Part shown: in pieces, positions 23,590 to 35,385 of the stretch
Layout: every line of letters begins with the position of its first letter
How positions within the stretch are numbered: the stretch's first letter is position 1
Source of the DNA: Azolla caroliniana
Taxonomy: Eukaryota > Polypodiophyta
Direction of reading: 5' to 3'
Assembly (NCBI GenBank): GCA_043228905.1
Contig: JBHGNT010000004.1
Coordinates: 20,584,001 to 20,648,000 of the forward strand
Length of the DNA stretch: 64,000 bases
Notes under the pieces: model-generated
What the model saw: the letters and a program-made list of their open reading frames with translations, nothing else
Told to the model about the DNA's origin: nothing
The model's database searches: none
Translations under genes and position numbers: made by a program

Positions 23590-24382
23590 GTTTTTTTTTT
23601 TTTTTTTTGTTCGGGATGCGTACATTCGCAATGCTCCCGAACACTTTGAGGTGCAACAAGATCGGCTTCCTTCCAACAAGGATCTCGTATGGAGTTAGCT
23701 CATGTACTCCATTAGTGGTGCACCGATTCATGACATAGACGGTCTTGGATGCCACTTCGGCCCAATAGAAATGTGGCATGTGCTTCTCATGCATCATGGC
23801 ACATGCCACCTCGAGTATGTGTCGATTCTTCCTTTCGGCTACTCCATTTTGTTGAGGTGTGTGTCAGCATGAGAATTCTCTTCGTATGTCTTCACTTTGG
23901 AGGTAGGAGACGAATTCGTCGGAGAAGTACTCATTGCCTCCATTCAATAGTAGACATCGAATGCGCCGACCAGTTTCTTTTTCCACTTGGCTCTTGAGCT
24001 TTTGGAAGTGGGAGAGCAGTTCACTCGTCTTCTTCATCGAAAAGATCCACGTGTAGTGCGATTAGTCATCGATGAAGGTGACGTAGTATCGGCATCCGCC
24101 GATCATCGGTGTTTGAGCCGATCAACATACATCCGAATGGATGACGTCAAGGAGGCCTTTGCTTACATAGCTCTCCTTTGGAAATGGGAGTCGATGTTGT
24201 TTGCCGAGTTGACATGCTTCACACACTCGGTCGACTCGTTTTGACTCAAAGGTCGGAACTCCGATGACGACTCCCTTTGATTGCATAGCTTGGCATCGTT
24301 GGAGGTTGATGTGGCCGATTCTCTTATGCCACAACTTGATGCTTGTCTCGGTTTTGAGACCTTTGGCATACATGGCCGATTT
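23590..24382 (-). pseudogene. Copia G fragment: pre-integrase and integrase, with terminal A-run
   Basis: The minus strand encodes LWHKRIGHINLQRC...CEACQLGKQHRLPF (HHCC zinc region), then a frame-disrupted integrase core, and finally HFYWAEVASKTVYVMNR and LHLKVFGSIANVRIP. This copia lineage differs from A-E. After the last motif the minus strand runs into about 20 A residues (plus-strand T-run, about 23590-23609). RT and RNase H are absent. The upstream end is cut by the gypsy H LTR at 24383. Confidence 0.75.
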
Positions 24383-24856
24383 TGTTGACTGGCAACAAAG
24401 ACTTACAGGCCGGATAAAGTCTAGAATGGGAAAGGGATATTTATTTTAGAACTATCTATAATTATTATATTTTGAGAAGCGAACGGACGGACCCGGATTC
24501 GGTATGCCAATCCAGATCCGGACCGGTTCGTAACCGGTTGCTGGTTGGCACCGGTTCATACCCAGAGCCGGTGACCTATAAAAGGACCCGATTAGATTGT
24601 AATCAATTAGCGGTTTATTAATGAAAGTGTTGTTGTTCTATATCTTGTTTAATCTTTGGAGCTTTAGTTAATTATCGTTCTGTGCTTAATAGAATATCTT
24701 ACGCGTGTATTGAGATCATTAACCACACCGACTAATAGCTGGTTAGGAATACTTTTGTATCACGGTCTATGCCTACGCCACTTGCACCACCCTTTAGTGA
24801 AGTTTCCTAGAGGGACACCCTATGTTAGGGCTAGTCCTGCCCCAAGGAGTAACACA
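24383..24856 (+). repeat. 5' LTR of gypsy H
   Basis: Starts TGTTGACTGGCAAC and probably ends AGTAACACA. A TATAAAAGGACCC motif (near 24578) and the GTTTATTAATGAAAGTG motif are shared with the 3' copy. The right end is inferred from the TGGTGACCACGATT sequence at 24862, a plausible primer-binding site; I do not assign the tRNA. Confidence 0.75.
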
Positions 24857-24985
24857 ATTTTTGGTGACCACGATTCCTACTCAAGCGTAGTGAACAACGG
24901 GGGGCATGGATGACTAAACCAACAAATGACCCAACAACGGAGCAAGCGCGACGACTCGTCGAACGACTACGGAAGCGCCAAGCGT

Positions 24986-25975
24986 TGTCGTGAAGATCCG
25001 TCACTAAGCGTGGATCGCGAGGTAGAACCGTCGGGGTCCTGGACTGAAAGGATTCAAAGTTGGCACAAACTTTAGCGAGAAAGTATTTAAGATAATTTGA
25101 GAGAGAGAGTTTGAGATTAAACGCTTGACTTTAGATTGAGAAAGATTGATATGGCGAAAGAGAGAGATTAAGATTGAGCAATTGACTTTAGATTTAAGAA
25201 ACAAGTTACACAATCAATTCGATAACGAATTTTCTTCTCTTAATTTCATATAAAAAAAAGTACCTAACCCTTCTTCTTTTTCATCTCCTCTTTTATAGAT
25301 GCTCTCATGCATATGATGCATGTGATACATGTGAATCATGCTACTCATTCAAGGTCTCATGTATGAGAATTTACATGTAAAATTATAATGATAAAAATAT
25401 AATTTCAAGAAAATATCTTAGCTTAGTGGTAAGCCTATAGACTCTCAACTTGGAGGTGCAGGGTTCAAATCCACACTTGCACTCCTTGTGTATACATATA
25501 TATATATATTTATATATCTATCCGGTCGTCGTCTCGCCGGATGCCGCCGCCGGTCCTGTTTCAGTTGGCCAAAACTTGTAGCTAGGCCACACTCGTTCAT
25601 CATATTAACTTTGTTCAAGTCACTGTGAACTCTCTATGCTCCACACATAGACATAAAACTAATAGCTTTTGCTCTACTTTATATATTGTAGGGTCCTTGT
25701 TTGTCCTATCTATGTGGTATATCTCACAATTTTATTTTACTCTTCTTCCTTCTCATACTTCACTCCCACATAACTTGTCACTTAAATGTTTGTTTCTTAT
25801 GTGGTAAAGCACATTTGAAAGCTCTTGAAGACCTCCATCTTTTTGTACCTAGATATTAAACTTATTCAAAATATTATCTTCACTATTATTGTTTTGTTTT
25901 TTTCGTGAGAAGAGCCACACTCAATTTCGAATGTTCCTTAAAATTTCCACACTATCGCCGAAAATCTTCACGACA
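24986..25975 (-). repeat. 3' LTR of gypsy 3
   Basis: 990 bp. It lacks about 40 bp (ATGCTTGCCATTTGGCGC region) present in the other LTR near 32610. It contains an AT dinucleotide run near 25495 and a tRNA-like block at 25412-25480. Confidence 0.9.
25412..25480 (+). promoter_or_regulatory. tRNA-like A and B boxes in the gypsy 3 LTR
   Basis: TAGCTTAGTGG (25419-25429) fits the A-box consensus TRGYNNARNGG at every position, and GGTTCAAATCC (25462-25472) fits the B-box consensus. Start-to-start spacing is 43 nt. A D-stem GCTT/AAGC can pair, but the T stem keeps only two pairs and the acceptor does not close. It is antisense to the element. This looks like a tRNA-derived pol III promoter and not a tRNA gene. 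Confidence 0.6.
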
Positions 25976-26251
25976 TCCACCCCTACCAAACCGCACGTCC
26001 TCCAGTACGTGCCAAGAAGAGAGAAAGTGAGATTTCGGCAGTAGTGATCAGTATGAATCCTCCACGTCCTCATTTACTTCTGTCCTACTATCTTAATCGT
26101 CGAGGTGATCGAGGATAGGATCCTCGTCTTGTCTTTTCTTGAAAATATTTACTCTTTTTCCCGCAATGGGTATGGCCAACCTTGATCCATCTAGCTCCAC
26201 AAGGTGGTGTGTGGCATTGTCGTTAGCACTTGTCACCACATATGGTCCAAA

Positions 26252-29200
26252 CTATCTTCTTGCGAACATCCTTGTTGTACTGTGTTGATTGTCAAGGTTG
26301 TTGTCGTAGACCAATACCCAATCCCCTTCTTCGATCTTCTTGGGACGTAGTCGATGCGTCTTGTCGAACCAAATTTTGTTCTTTATTCGGGCTACCTCCA
26401 TCATCTTTCGCGTTTTTTCTAGATCTTCAGGTCTCCTTTCAAGTTGCCTTATCCGTGTCACTAATAACTCTTCCCGACTCATCTTGTTCTCCCATGGTAT
26501 CGCTACCCATGAGGCGATCGTCCTTTCGATGGGCATCACCGGCTTTTGTCCATACATAAGCTCTGTTGGCATATACCCTGTCACCGAGCTGTGTGTCATT
26601 CTATCGGCCCACAAGGCATAGGGCAATAGTCATGGCCAATTCCCGACTCATCCATTGCATGCTCGTACAATGGCTTTGACAATAGGTCCATGCCCTCGCC
26701 TGATCTTCCCATTTGCTTCCGGATTGTAGGCAGTCGTGGGGGAGAGCTTCACGCCTAGTCGTTCAAAAAGCTCCGTTGCTTCGTGTGCATCCAACTCCCC
26801 TCGATCAGTGACTATCTTCCCCACACATCTGTATCGGCAAACAACCTCTTCAAGTAGAAATTTGCAAAGAGCTGACGTTGTCTAATTCGTCACTTGGCCC
26901 TTCCTTCCACTTGATTTGTCAACTCTTCTATTGCAGCACTAAGTACTTCATTTGTCCCACTCCCATTGGCATCGAGACCAAATCCACCATCCATTTGAAG
27001 TGTATGGTGAGCGGGTATGTCGGTTGTAACTCATCATGATGACGTATATTCGAATGTACTTGGCAAGTTTCGCATGTGGACACGAAATGGAGTACATATT
27101 TGTACATGCTCGGCCACCAGTACTTTTCCTTCAACTTTTCGAACGTCGCCCATGTTCCTCTATGACCTGCCCAAGCACTCTCGTGGAATTCGGTCATCAG
27201 CGTCACTTGCTCTTCTTTTTTCACCACCACTTGACGTGGTATTCCTGTCCTTCCTTTTGGGTGTCGCCAAAGGAATCCTCCCTTCAAGAAGTATTGGTAA
27301 GCTTTCTTTCGGATTCGTAGGGCCTCCTCCTTCGTCAACGAAGCATCCGTCGTCATTGATCTTAGGAATTTGCCGATTAGTAACCACTCCCCTTCGTACT
27401 CGTACTCATCCTCGTTGAAGGCGTGGAAGGTTAGCATGTCCTTGTCTTTCGCCGATAATCGAGCCATCTTGAAGAAGTCGAGGGTGACAGCTTCATCTTC
27501 CGAAACCATGTCACTTTCATTCTCAAATCTTGCCCTTGACAGCATGTCAGCCATGGCGTTCTTCTTCCCTGCAATGTGACGGATCTCTAGGTTTAAAGAC
27601 TTTATATAGGCGATCCACCTTAGCATAGCTAGATCTGGGGTCGCACATCCCGAGATCATTCCGAGGATTGGGAGACAATCTGTCTCTATTATCACTTCCG
27701 ACTCGATCAAGTAATCTTTGTCTGTCTTCACTGCCGACACAATACCCCAAAGTTCCCAATTGACTTGGACGTATCTTTGTTGCCGTTCGCTAAGAACTTT
27801 TGCTCCGAATCGGATGGCATACCGCACATTATCTTCTCCTTCTTGGTTGATGACCCACCCGATTCCGGTTGGGCTCATATCTACAGTCACATAAATTGGC
27901 TTTCCTTCGGTATAATCGGACTTTCTTAGTGTTGGAGCTTCAAGAAATAGTTTCTTCAATCTTCGCATCACGTTCGTGTGCTCGTCACGCCATTCGAACT
28001 TCACTCTTTTCTTTAGCAATCCATATAAAGGTTCGGCGACATGGGCGTAGTGCGGAATCCAAATATGATAAAACGCGCATGCTCCAAGGAACCTTCGAAC
28101 CTCTGTTTGGTTTACGCATTCTTCTTTCATATCTTGGATCGTGTTAACCTTGGATGGCGAAGGCTTCCGGCCATATGCTCCACACAAGTGACCTACCACC
28201 AAGATCTTTAGTTGCCCGAATGCGGATTTTTCTCTCGAAAATGTCAAATTCGCATCTTCGAGCCTTTGAAGCACCTTCTCGCAATCTTTCATATGATCTG
28301 CGACGAACTTTCTACACCCTTCCTTATCTTTCGATTCATCTTTCTCCTCATCCGACATCCTTTTATCGGAATATCATCCAAGAATGGCATCGTGATGTCC
28401 GGGATACAATCCTTCAAGACTTTGTTCATGGCATTCACCATATGAGCCACTGAGTTCGTTGCGCCTTGAGGTAAGGTACACATCCGCGCAAGGCCAATCG
28501 GAGTCCTCATGGTTGTAATGTCACGACTATCGATCGCCAATTGGAATTGGTCATATCCGGAGTAGAGATCGCCAATGGAGTAGATGGATCGGCCTGCAAA
28601 CGCCTTGGTAAATTCATCCATGCTCGGACCGATTCTGGCATTTCGAATTATCACCTTCTTGACAGGTTGAAGATCTTGGATGAATCGCAATGATCCATTC
28701 TTCTTCGGGACCCTGAACGACCTATTGGAATAAGGAGCATTCGACGGTTCCAGAATTCCCAGATTCACCTTCTCCTTTAAGAGCTCAATCAGCTTTGGTA
28801 GGTGTGCTCTCAAAACCAGTATCGGTTTCAAATTGCAAGGCACATGCGGCACCGTGAAGATCACCATTGGTTCTTTCGTCCTTGGGTCAGCACATCCGAT
28901 TTCTCGTAGGAAAAATGCGAAATCCTTCCCATGCCTCTCAAGCATGTCGCGAAACATTCGCTGCTCTTCAGGGAGAAGGAAATCCTCCCTTCCAAATCGT
29001 AGCTTTCCCTTCGTCTCTTTGGTGAAGACATGAACTATTGTCTTTGGATCTCTTAAGCTTGGATCATTAGCGACTTCCTTCATCTTTTGCCAGCTATCTT
29101 CCAGTAGCGGAACTGCAACTAGCTTGACCTTCTTATCCACCGTTTTATATTTTGTGTTGACGTCAGCTTCCTTCATCAAGATGCTTCGATGATATTCATC

Positions 29201-29533
29201 GATGATAACATACATGTTGATGGAGCTAACCGAAATCACGTGATGATCGTGAAGATAGCTCAAGTCCACGACGTCCTCGATTTCGCCGATGGTATCGTTA
29301 AATGAGGCTTCTTCCATAATATGAGTCACGAACTCTTCTTCTTCTATTATGTTTTCTTCTTTCAACATCTTCTCGAAGTTTTGTATCCGATGCTTGTCCT
29401 TCTTGTCGGGTAGTACTAGTTTACATGCGCCAGTAGGTGTGGCACATGTTGCTTCTCCTCGCAATCCACGCGGTCTACTTTCTTGTGGGGACTTGTGATT
29501 GCTCGGACTATTTGTGCCCCATGCTTTGTTGAG
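26252..29533 (-). pseudogene. Gypsy 3 pol, frameshifted
   Basis: Pol of the K lineage: N-terminal EASFNDTIGEI, RT (VPKKNGSLRFIQDLQPV, YSGYDQFQLAI, MPFLDDIPIKG), RNase H (DMSPTGIGW, ETDCLPIL), integrase (AGHRGTWATF, THSSVTGYMPTELM) and RLRPKKIEEGDWVLVYD. A frameshift lies near 28350 just after FLDDIPIKG, another near 26930, and 26627-26930 is broken by stops. Upstream it is separated from gag by an inserted noncoding element (about 29534-29990). Confidence 0.88.
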
Positions 29534-29990
29534 AATCAAGCTCAACATAGCACAATGTGTGAACACACCTTTTGAGAATCTATGATTACTCAAAGGTCAA
29601 GAGTCACACCACTACTCTCTACACATTAACTATGTGTCATAAAATCATATTCTATGACACATAACTAATGAGTTACATATTCCCCATGACTATGAGTCTT
29701 CACATTCTCCAAGAGAGAGAGAGTGCTTGTTGTAAAGTTAATGAAGAGAGGGGGCGTCTATATAAAGCACCCTCCTCATATTTCATAAGAAGTTGGTTGT
29801 GACTCCTTGTTATGCTACATTTTGTAAATCTCATTCTACTTGTGAAATATCTTGAGTATTCTATTTTCCTATCATTTATATATCTTGAGTTCTCTCTTCT
29901 CTCCACTCTTCTTCTCTCACACATACGCACATAACACACAACTATTCCGCTACACAAGAATCATAATGATTCTTTACATGCTTCAATAGT
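29534..29990 (-). mobile_element. Probable solo LTR or small element between gypsy 3 gag and pol
   Basis: About 455 bp absent from the matching place in gypsy K and gypsy 2 (between AGAGCGGACTAT and AAAGCATGGGG on the minus strand). It reads about TGAAGCATGTAAAG...TTGATTCTCAA on the minus strand and has a TTTATATAGACG TATA-like motif. It also has a short perfect inverted repeat TATGTGTCATA/TATGACACATA (29632-29665). It is noncoding and the ends are approximate; the target duplication is not clear. Confidence 0.5.
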
Positions 29991-30097
29991 CCGCTCTAAA
30001 AATCCGAGGATTTGCCTCAAAGACTATCTCGATTCCTTTCATGATTGGCTCGCACCGTTAGGAATTGGACCGATCATTGATTGTCAAGACTCTTTAT

Positions 30098-32242
30098 TCA
30101 TGCGAAGGCTGCTCCATTATCAAACACTTTGGTCTCCATCCGAGATGATGTGATATACGGTTGTCCTAGGATGACAAGATGTGACGCCGATTCTTGCACG
30201 AAGAAGTGTTGATCCATCTCCACATCCCCGATCGTGACTTTAACATTGGGACAAGCTCCGTACAAGTCCTCTGTAGTCTTTGTTGCCACGCGAATCTTCC
30301 ATCCGTGATTTGTATTGATTGGCCATCTTCCTTTTCTGTAGAAGTCGGTTGACATGAGGTTGATCTCCGAGCCGTGGTCGATCAAGGCTACCACGGTCTC
30401 TTTCTTCTCCCCGATCTTCATCGGCGTCTCCGTTGTCGCTCGTGCCCAATGGGGTCGAGTATAGTGGTTGTCCACCATATCTTCATCGACTTCATCTCTT
30501 GCCATCATTATGGCATTCGTTTTTGCTTTTTGTGGCTTCTCTTCTTCCTCGTCCGATTGTTGTCTTTTTCTCTTTACAAGGTCCACGATTGTGTCATGGA
30601 AATCCTTCGTAATGCCAAGCAATTCCCTCAAGGACAAAGTCACGTGGCTATCAAGAACACATTATTCGAGAATATTCTTTAGGTCCGTCGTCTGCTCTAT
30701 GTCTGACCTTAGCTTATAGGTAGGCATAGCCCTTGTCCTCCGAGTGGGGTCTTCGACACCAACCTTCATGGGTTGTACGGTTTCTTCAACTCGTATGCTT
30801 GGCTCTCCTTTTCAGCTTGATTCTCGTTCCTCCATTTGTAAAGCTCGACTTGTCTCCGCATCTTCCTTCTTTTTCGCGTTCCTTGTTTCATGTCTTTTTG
30901 ATGGGCCTTGCTCTTCTATTCTTTTTCTCTTTTCTTCAACGAACACCTCGTGGTTGTCGCACATCACCTCCGCGAGTATGGTGTTGTCATCCACCGGATC
31001 CGACCATCTGGTTATACTTTGTACACTTCGATCCGCAAGCTCTACTTCGTTCGAAGTGACTTTTCCCTTCTTCTCATATTCGAGAACGGAAGTCCAAAAC
31101 TTTGCTCCCACTCTAGCAACTTCAGTCTTGTCTTTCCCGACTCTTATTCCGGCCGACGCAGCATAGCGCATCGCATCCACATGAGTCGCATCAGCATCCT
31201 CCATATCTTTCTTCATTCCTCCTCTTTTGAAATTCACCCGTAGGGGTCTTCTAGTCTCACTCGAGCAGATCATGTTGTCATCTATGTACACGATATTTTG
31301 TCGAATGGCGTCTCGAAGGCTCGAACAATCTCTTCTCATGTGGTCCATGCCATCGCACCACACGCATCTAAAGGGTTCTTTTCCTTTGGGCCCTCGACGA
31401 TTCATGTTGGCTAGCGTAACCATCTTGAACTTCTTCACCAGTTCTTCGATGATGTTCTCATCAATCGTCTTTTCTTCTAGGCTGCTTTGTTTGGGTAGCT
31501 CAACTACTTTCGGTTGTCTTGTTTTCTCCGCGACAGTCGAGCCCGCCAAGTCGGTGTCATCAACCCATTGACGACGTTTGTCGAGCCTATTGCATGCTTG
31601 CTTCACCGCAACCCAGTCCGCCACAAGCCCATTTTCTTGGGTATCGTCTTCGAGAAGAGTCCCCAATTCTCGTCTATCCTTCATGTCCACAGCTTTCAAA
31701 AAGTACAAAGTCTTGTCCTCCTCAAGCAGTACTTGGTCCATGTTGGGGAGACGACTAAACATTTGGTCGAACTCATCGTACACCCTCGAGGCGCTCATCT
31801 TCATATTTTTCTTTTCTATCCACTTCATCAGGGCATGTCGAGTCATCCTCGTTGAGTCTTTAGTCACAAACTCCGCTAATATCGCTTTCTCAAACTCGGA
31901 CCATGTTATCTTACCTTCTTAAAGCTCGATGACGCGTCTTTGGATGTTGTTGGCGACCACCCTCTTGAAACTCATGATTTGTCGTGCTTCAAACACGTCT
32001 CTTTGATTCGTCTCCTTTTTATATGCGTCAAGGAACTTCGTAACGTTCCTTCCATCCAATTGACCCTCGAGCTCAACGACACGGTCGACAGCCTTCTCCA
32101 CGCTCGCATCGTTGTCTCGAGATCTCATCATTTGTTCGACGATCAACATCATCCTTTCAAACTCTCCCACTTGGTTGCTTGAGGATGCCATCTCCAAGTA
32201 TCGGTTAATCCTCGATTTGATCCTTTCTACCGCCTCTTTCAC
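30098..32242 (-). pseudogene. Gypsy 3 gag-protease, decayed
   Basis: Gag start MKEAVERIKSRINRYL, GQLDGRNVTKFLDAYKKE (matching the GRFTGKDATKYLASYGAE region of K), CCHC knuckle CVWCDGMDHMRRDC, and protease ALIDHGSEINLMS with VILGQPYI. Stops: TAA at 31919, TGA at 30812, TAA near 30660 and TGA at 30098. The DHG protease motif is kept in this diverged copy. Confidence 0.88.
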
Positions 32243-32263
32243 GTCGGGTTCACCACTTAATTA

Positions 32264-33295
32264 TGTCGTGAAGATCCGTCACTAAGCGCGGATTGCGAGG
32301 CGGAACCGCCGGGGTCCTGGACCGAAAGGATTCGAAGTTGGCACAAACTTTCGCGAGAAAGTATTTAAGATAATTTGAGAGAGAGAGTTTGAGATTAAAC
32401 GCTTGACTTTAGATTGAGAAAGATTGATATGGCGAAAGAGAGAGATTAAGATTGAGCAATTGACTTTAGATTTAATAAACAAGTTACACGATCAATTCGA
32501 TAACGAATTTTCTTCTCTTAATTTCATATAATAAAAAAAGTACCTAACCCTTCTTCTTTTTCATCTCCTCTTTTATAGATGCTCTCATGCATATGATGCA
32601 TGTGATGCATGCTTGCCATTTGGCGCTCATGCGTTACATGTGATGCATGAGAATCATGCTACTCATTCAAGGTCTCATGTATGAGAATTTACATGTAAAA
32701 CTATAATGATAAAAATATAATTTCAAGAAAATATCTTAGCTTAGTGGTAAGCCTATAGACTCTCAACTTGGAGGTGCAGGGTTCAAATCCACACTTGCAC
32801 TCCTTGTGTATACATATATATATATATATTTATATATCTATCCGGTCGTCGTCTCGCTGGATGCCGCCGCCGGTCCTGTTTCAGTTGGCCAAAACTTGTA
32901 GCTAGGCCACACTCGTTCATCATATTAACTTTGTTCAAGTCACCTTGAACTCTCTATGCTCCACACATAAACACAAAGATAATAGCTTTTGCTCTACTTT
33001 ATATATTGTAGGATCCTTGTTTGTCCTGTCTATGTGGGATATCTTACAGTTTTATTTTACTCTACTTCCTTCTCATACTTCACTCCCACATAACTTGTCA
33101 CTTAGATGTCCGTTTTTTATGTGGTAAAGCACGTTTGAAAGATCTTGAAGACCTCCCTCTTTTTGTACCTAGATATTAAACTTATTCAAAATATTATCTT
33201 CACTATTATTGTTTTGTTTTTCTCGTGAGAAGAGCCACACTAGATTTCGAATGTTCCTTACAATTTGCACACTATTGCCGAAAATCTTTACGACA
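32264..33295 (-). repeat. 5' LTR of gypsy 3
   Basis: 1032 bp, partner of 24986-25975. The primer-binding site lies eight bases away on the low-coordinate side (minus strand TGGTGAACCCGACGTG). Confidence 0.9.
32730..32798 (+). promoter_or_regulatory. tRNA-like A and B boxes, second gypsy 3 LTR
   Basis: Same block as in the other LTR: A box 32737-32747, B box 32780-32790, 43 nt apart. Both boxes are identical in the two LTRs although the LTRs differ elsewhere. Confidence 0.6.
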
Positions 33296-34819
33296 TTGCA
33301 CCACCAAGCGGCAGAAGAAATCTGCGTAGATCGATCCTTTTCAAAGGTGATTCGGTGAGTGGCCGTGGAGTCACTCCGTGTGCAGCAAAATTCCCATCCA
33401 GATGAAGGAAGCAGTTTAAGTAGTCTGAGAGAAGCGGAATCCATCCTGCAAGCATTGACAGCGGGAGAAGGCGATTCAGAACCATTTTTGGCGCTTGAAT
33501 CGGATTCGAATGGCAATTACAACGCACATTCGAATTACCGCAACAATCACGACACCCTAGACGGACCGGAGGACAAGTAATCAGATAATATACCGACACT
33601 AGAACCGGCAATTACAGAACTGGAAGCTTCAGGAAGGCACGAGGCAGATCAACCTCTGACACTGCCATGTGAGCCTCTGAAGGAGGAAGAGGAAAGACCT
33701 TCAACACCAGACATATAGGAGGAAAGACCTCTGACACCGCCTCTGAAAAAAGAGGAGGAAAAACCTCCGACACCACCTCCAACATAAGAGGGGGAGAGAC
33801 CTCCATCATCACTAGCTCGAGTTCCAACACCGGACGACGATATGTCGTTCCAATATCCCAAGTACCGGGATGATCCGGACGTGGAAGCCCATGTGTATGC
33901 ATTTCTACAAACATGGGAAGCAAACCATGTGTTGCAATGCTTAAACGCCGTCGAAGCAGAACGATCGAAGATCATAGAGTTCGGCATGACTTTCGAAGGA
34001 CCAGCCGCGCGATGGCGCCTTACACACCTTCCCAGCACCATCACTACGTTTGAGGACTTGAAAACCATATTTTTACAATTCTTCAACAAGGAGGTGAATC
34101 AATGAGAGATGGTCAGCCTATTCAGCAATTCGTAATCCGGTTCTAGCGGATGCACATCCAACTATGTCGGGCACCACCAGAAGCAAAGGCTAAAGCAATA
34201 TTCCTAGCAGCACTCCGAGAACCCCTGCGTACGGTGTGCGCAATCATTGATTTCCACACTAGCACGATCGACCAGGTCATAGACCGGGTCAGGGAGATGG
34301 AGAAAACGAGTTCGTGGCTAACAATGGGGGCACTCTAGCGTACATTACCGACAGAAGAAGACCTACGTTTTCGGCAAGCTATACAATGTATGACTTGTCT
34401 CAATGCCAGGTACTCTGCAATAGAATGTACCATGCAGTCATAGTGCATGTTATGCCATTCCAGGTCGCACATAATGGACCGATGCGAATATAACTTACTA
34501 AACCAGCAAGCGGCATCGGTAAGACAAATCGATACCTGCAACGATGTTGGCATCGAGTCGAGGAATGTTGGCATCGAGTCGAGGAATGTTGGCATCGAGT
34601 CGAGGAATGTTGGCATCGAGACACGCATTACTGGCCAGTACAGGATGTCTGATACAACGACAGAAGGGACACTTATGACTGGGACCGATACGACAGGTAT
34701 CGGGATCATAATGGTGACCGTTCTGATCGCGATCACTCTCCAAATTACAACCGGAGGGGAGAGGAACAACGCGGGGATTACGAAGATCGCCGCCGACAGG
34801 GATACAAGAACCACCGATG
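33296..34819 (+). pseudogene. Gypsy H gag, first part
   Basis: An acidic, proline-rich N-terminal region (EEERPSTP, EEKPPTPPP; near 33680-33790) with in-frame TAG and TAA. Then a Retrotrans_gag domain: YPKYRDDPDVEAHVYAFL (33848 on), MTFEGPAARWRLTHLP, FEDLKTIFLQFFNKEV, to the stop at 34105. Gag-like sequence continues in another frame (34150-34338), then a 7-residue repeat region. Copia C interrupts it at 34819, and the CCHC knuckle follows after copia C at about 40267. Confidence 0.8.
34544..34627 (+). repeat. 21-bp tandem repeat in gypsy H gag
   Basis: Four units of GTTGGCATCGAGTCGAGGAAT, the last one diverging. Each unit translates to NVGIESR, so the repeat keeps the frame. Confidence 0.9.
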
Positions 34820-35375
34820 TGTTGAACAACAGTGCTCGGCCACCACCTAGTAGTAGGATCGATTCACAGAAAACGAGAAATACAAAAATGCACAAAGACA
34901 ACAGAGAGAAAGGTACACAGGATGTTTTACGTGGAAAACCCTAAATGGGAAAAACCACGGGAGTCCTCAAACTCCAACTATCACTATAAACAGAGGTGTA
35001 CTATGGTGAAGCTACAAGGCAACAACCTTGAGCTCACTGTCTTCGCCACAGGCGGCGGTAATACACAGAGACAACGACCTCTTCGTCTCTCTCTCTCTCT
35101 CTCGGCTGCTCTCACTTCGCAAACAAGAAAAATGAGCAACAACAAAAACTGTTTGCCCTAAGTCATATTTATACACATATGACTTTCGGGTTATTTACAA
35201 ATATAGCCTCAAGGGCCCTTGGTAAGCATATTCACAAATATGTCCCCGCATCCGGATCTCGCTCCGGGTACGTTCATCATCCGGCTCCGTAGCCGGGACC
35301 GTAACCGTAACCGTAACCGGGATTGCCGTCATTCATCTCCGGACATCCCATCCGGAGGGACCGAAAATCCCAACA
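34820..35375 (-). repeat. 3' LTR of copia C
   Basis: 556 bp, TGTTGAACAACAG...GAAAATCCCAACA on the plus strand. It has one ATCCGGCTCCGTAGCCGGG unit where the 5' LTR has two, and a few single-base differences. Confidence 0.95.
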
Positions 35376-35385
35376 AACTCCCCCT

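Larger units (their letters stand above)
24986..33295 (-). mobile_element. Gypsy 3, full-length but decayed
   Basis: Minus-strand gypsy of the K/gypsy 2 lineage with LTRs 24986-25975 and 32264-33295, both TGTCGTGAAGATC...ATCTTYACGACA. The primer-binding site TGGTGAACCCGACGTG is the same as in K. It is more AT-rich than K. Flanks AGCGT and TTGCA do not match, so no target duplication is visible. It lies in the leader of gypsy H. Confidence 0.9.

Noticed and set aside
24981-33300. Target duplication for gypsy 3
   Set aside because: Flanks AGCGT and TTGCA do not match at 4 or 5 bp. The phrase CCAAGCG near both ends is offset and not adjacent to the right LTR.
35299-35316. Three CCGTAA hexamers resembling a telomere repeat
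   Set aside because: Only three units, not the plant telomere motif, and present in both copia C LTRs, so it is part of the LTR.
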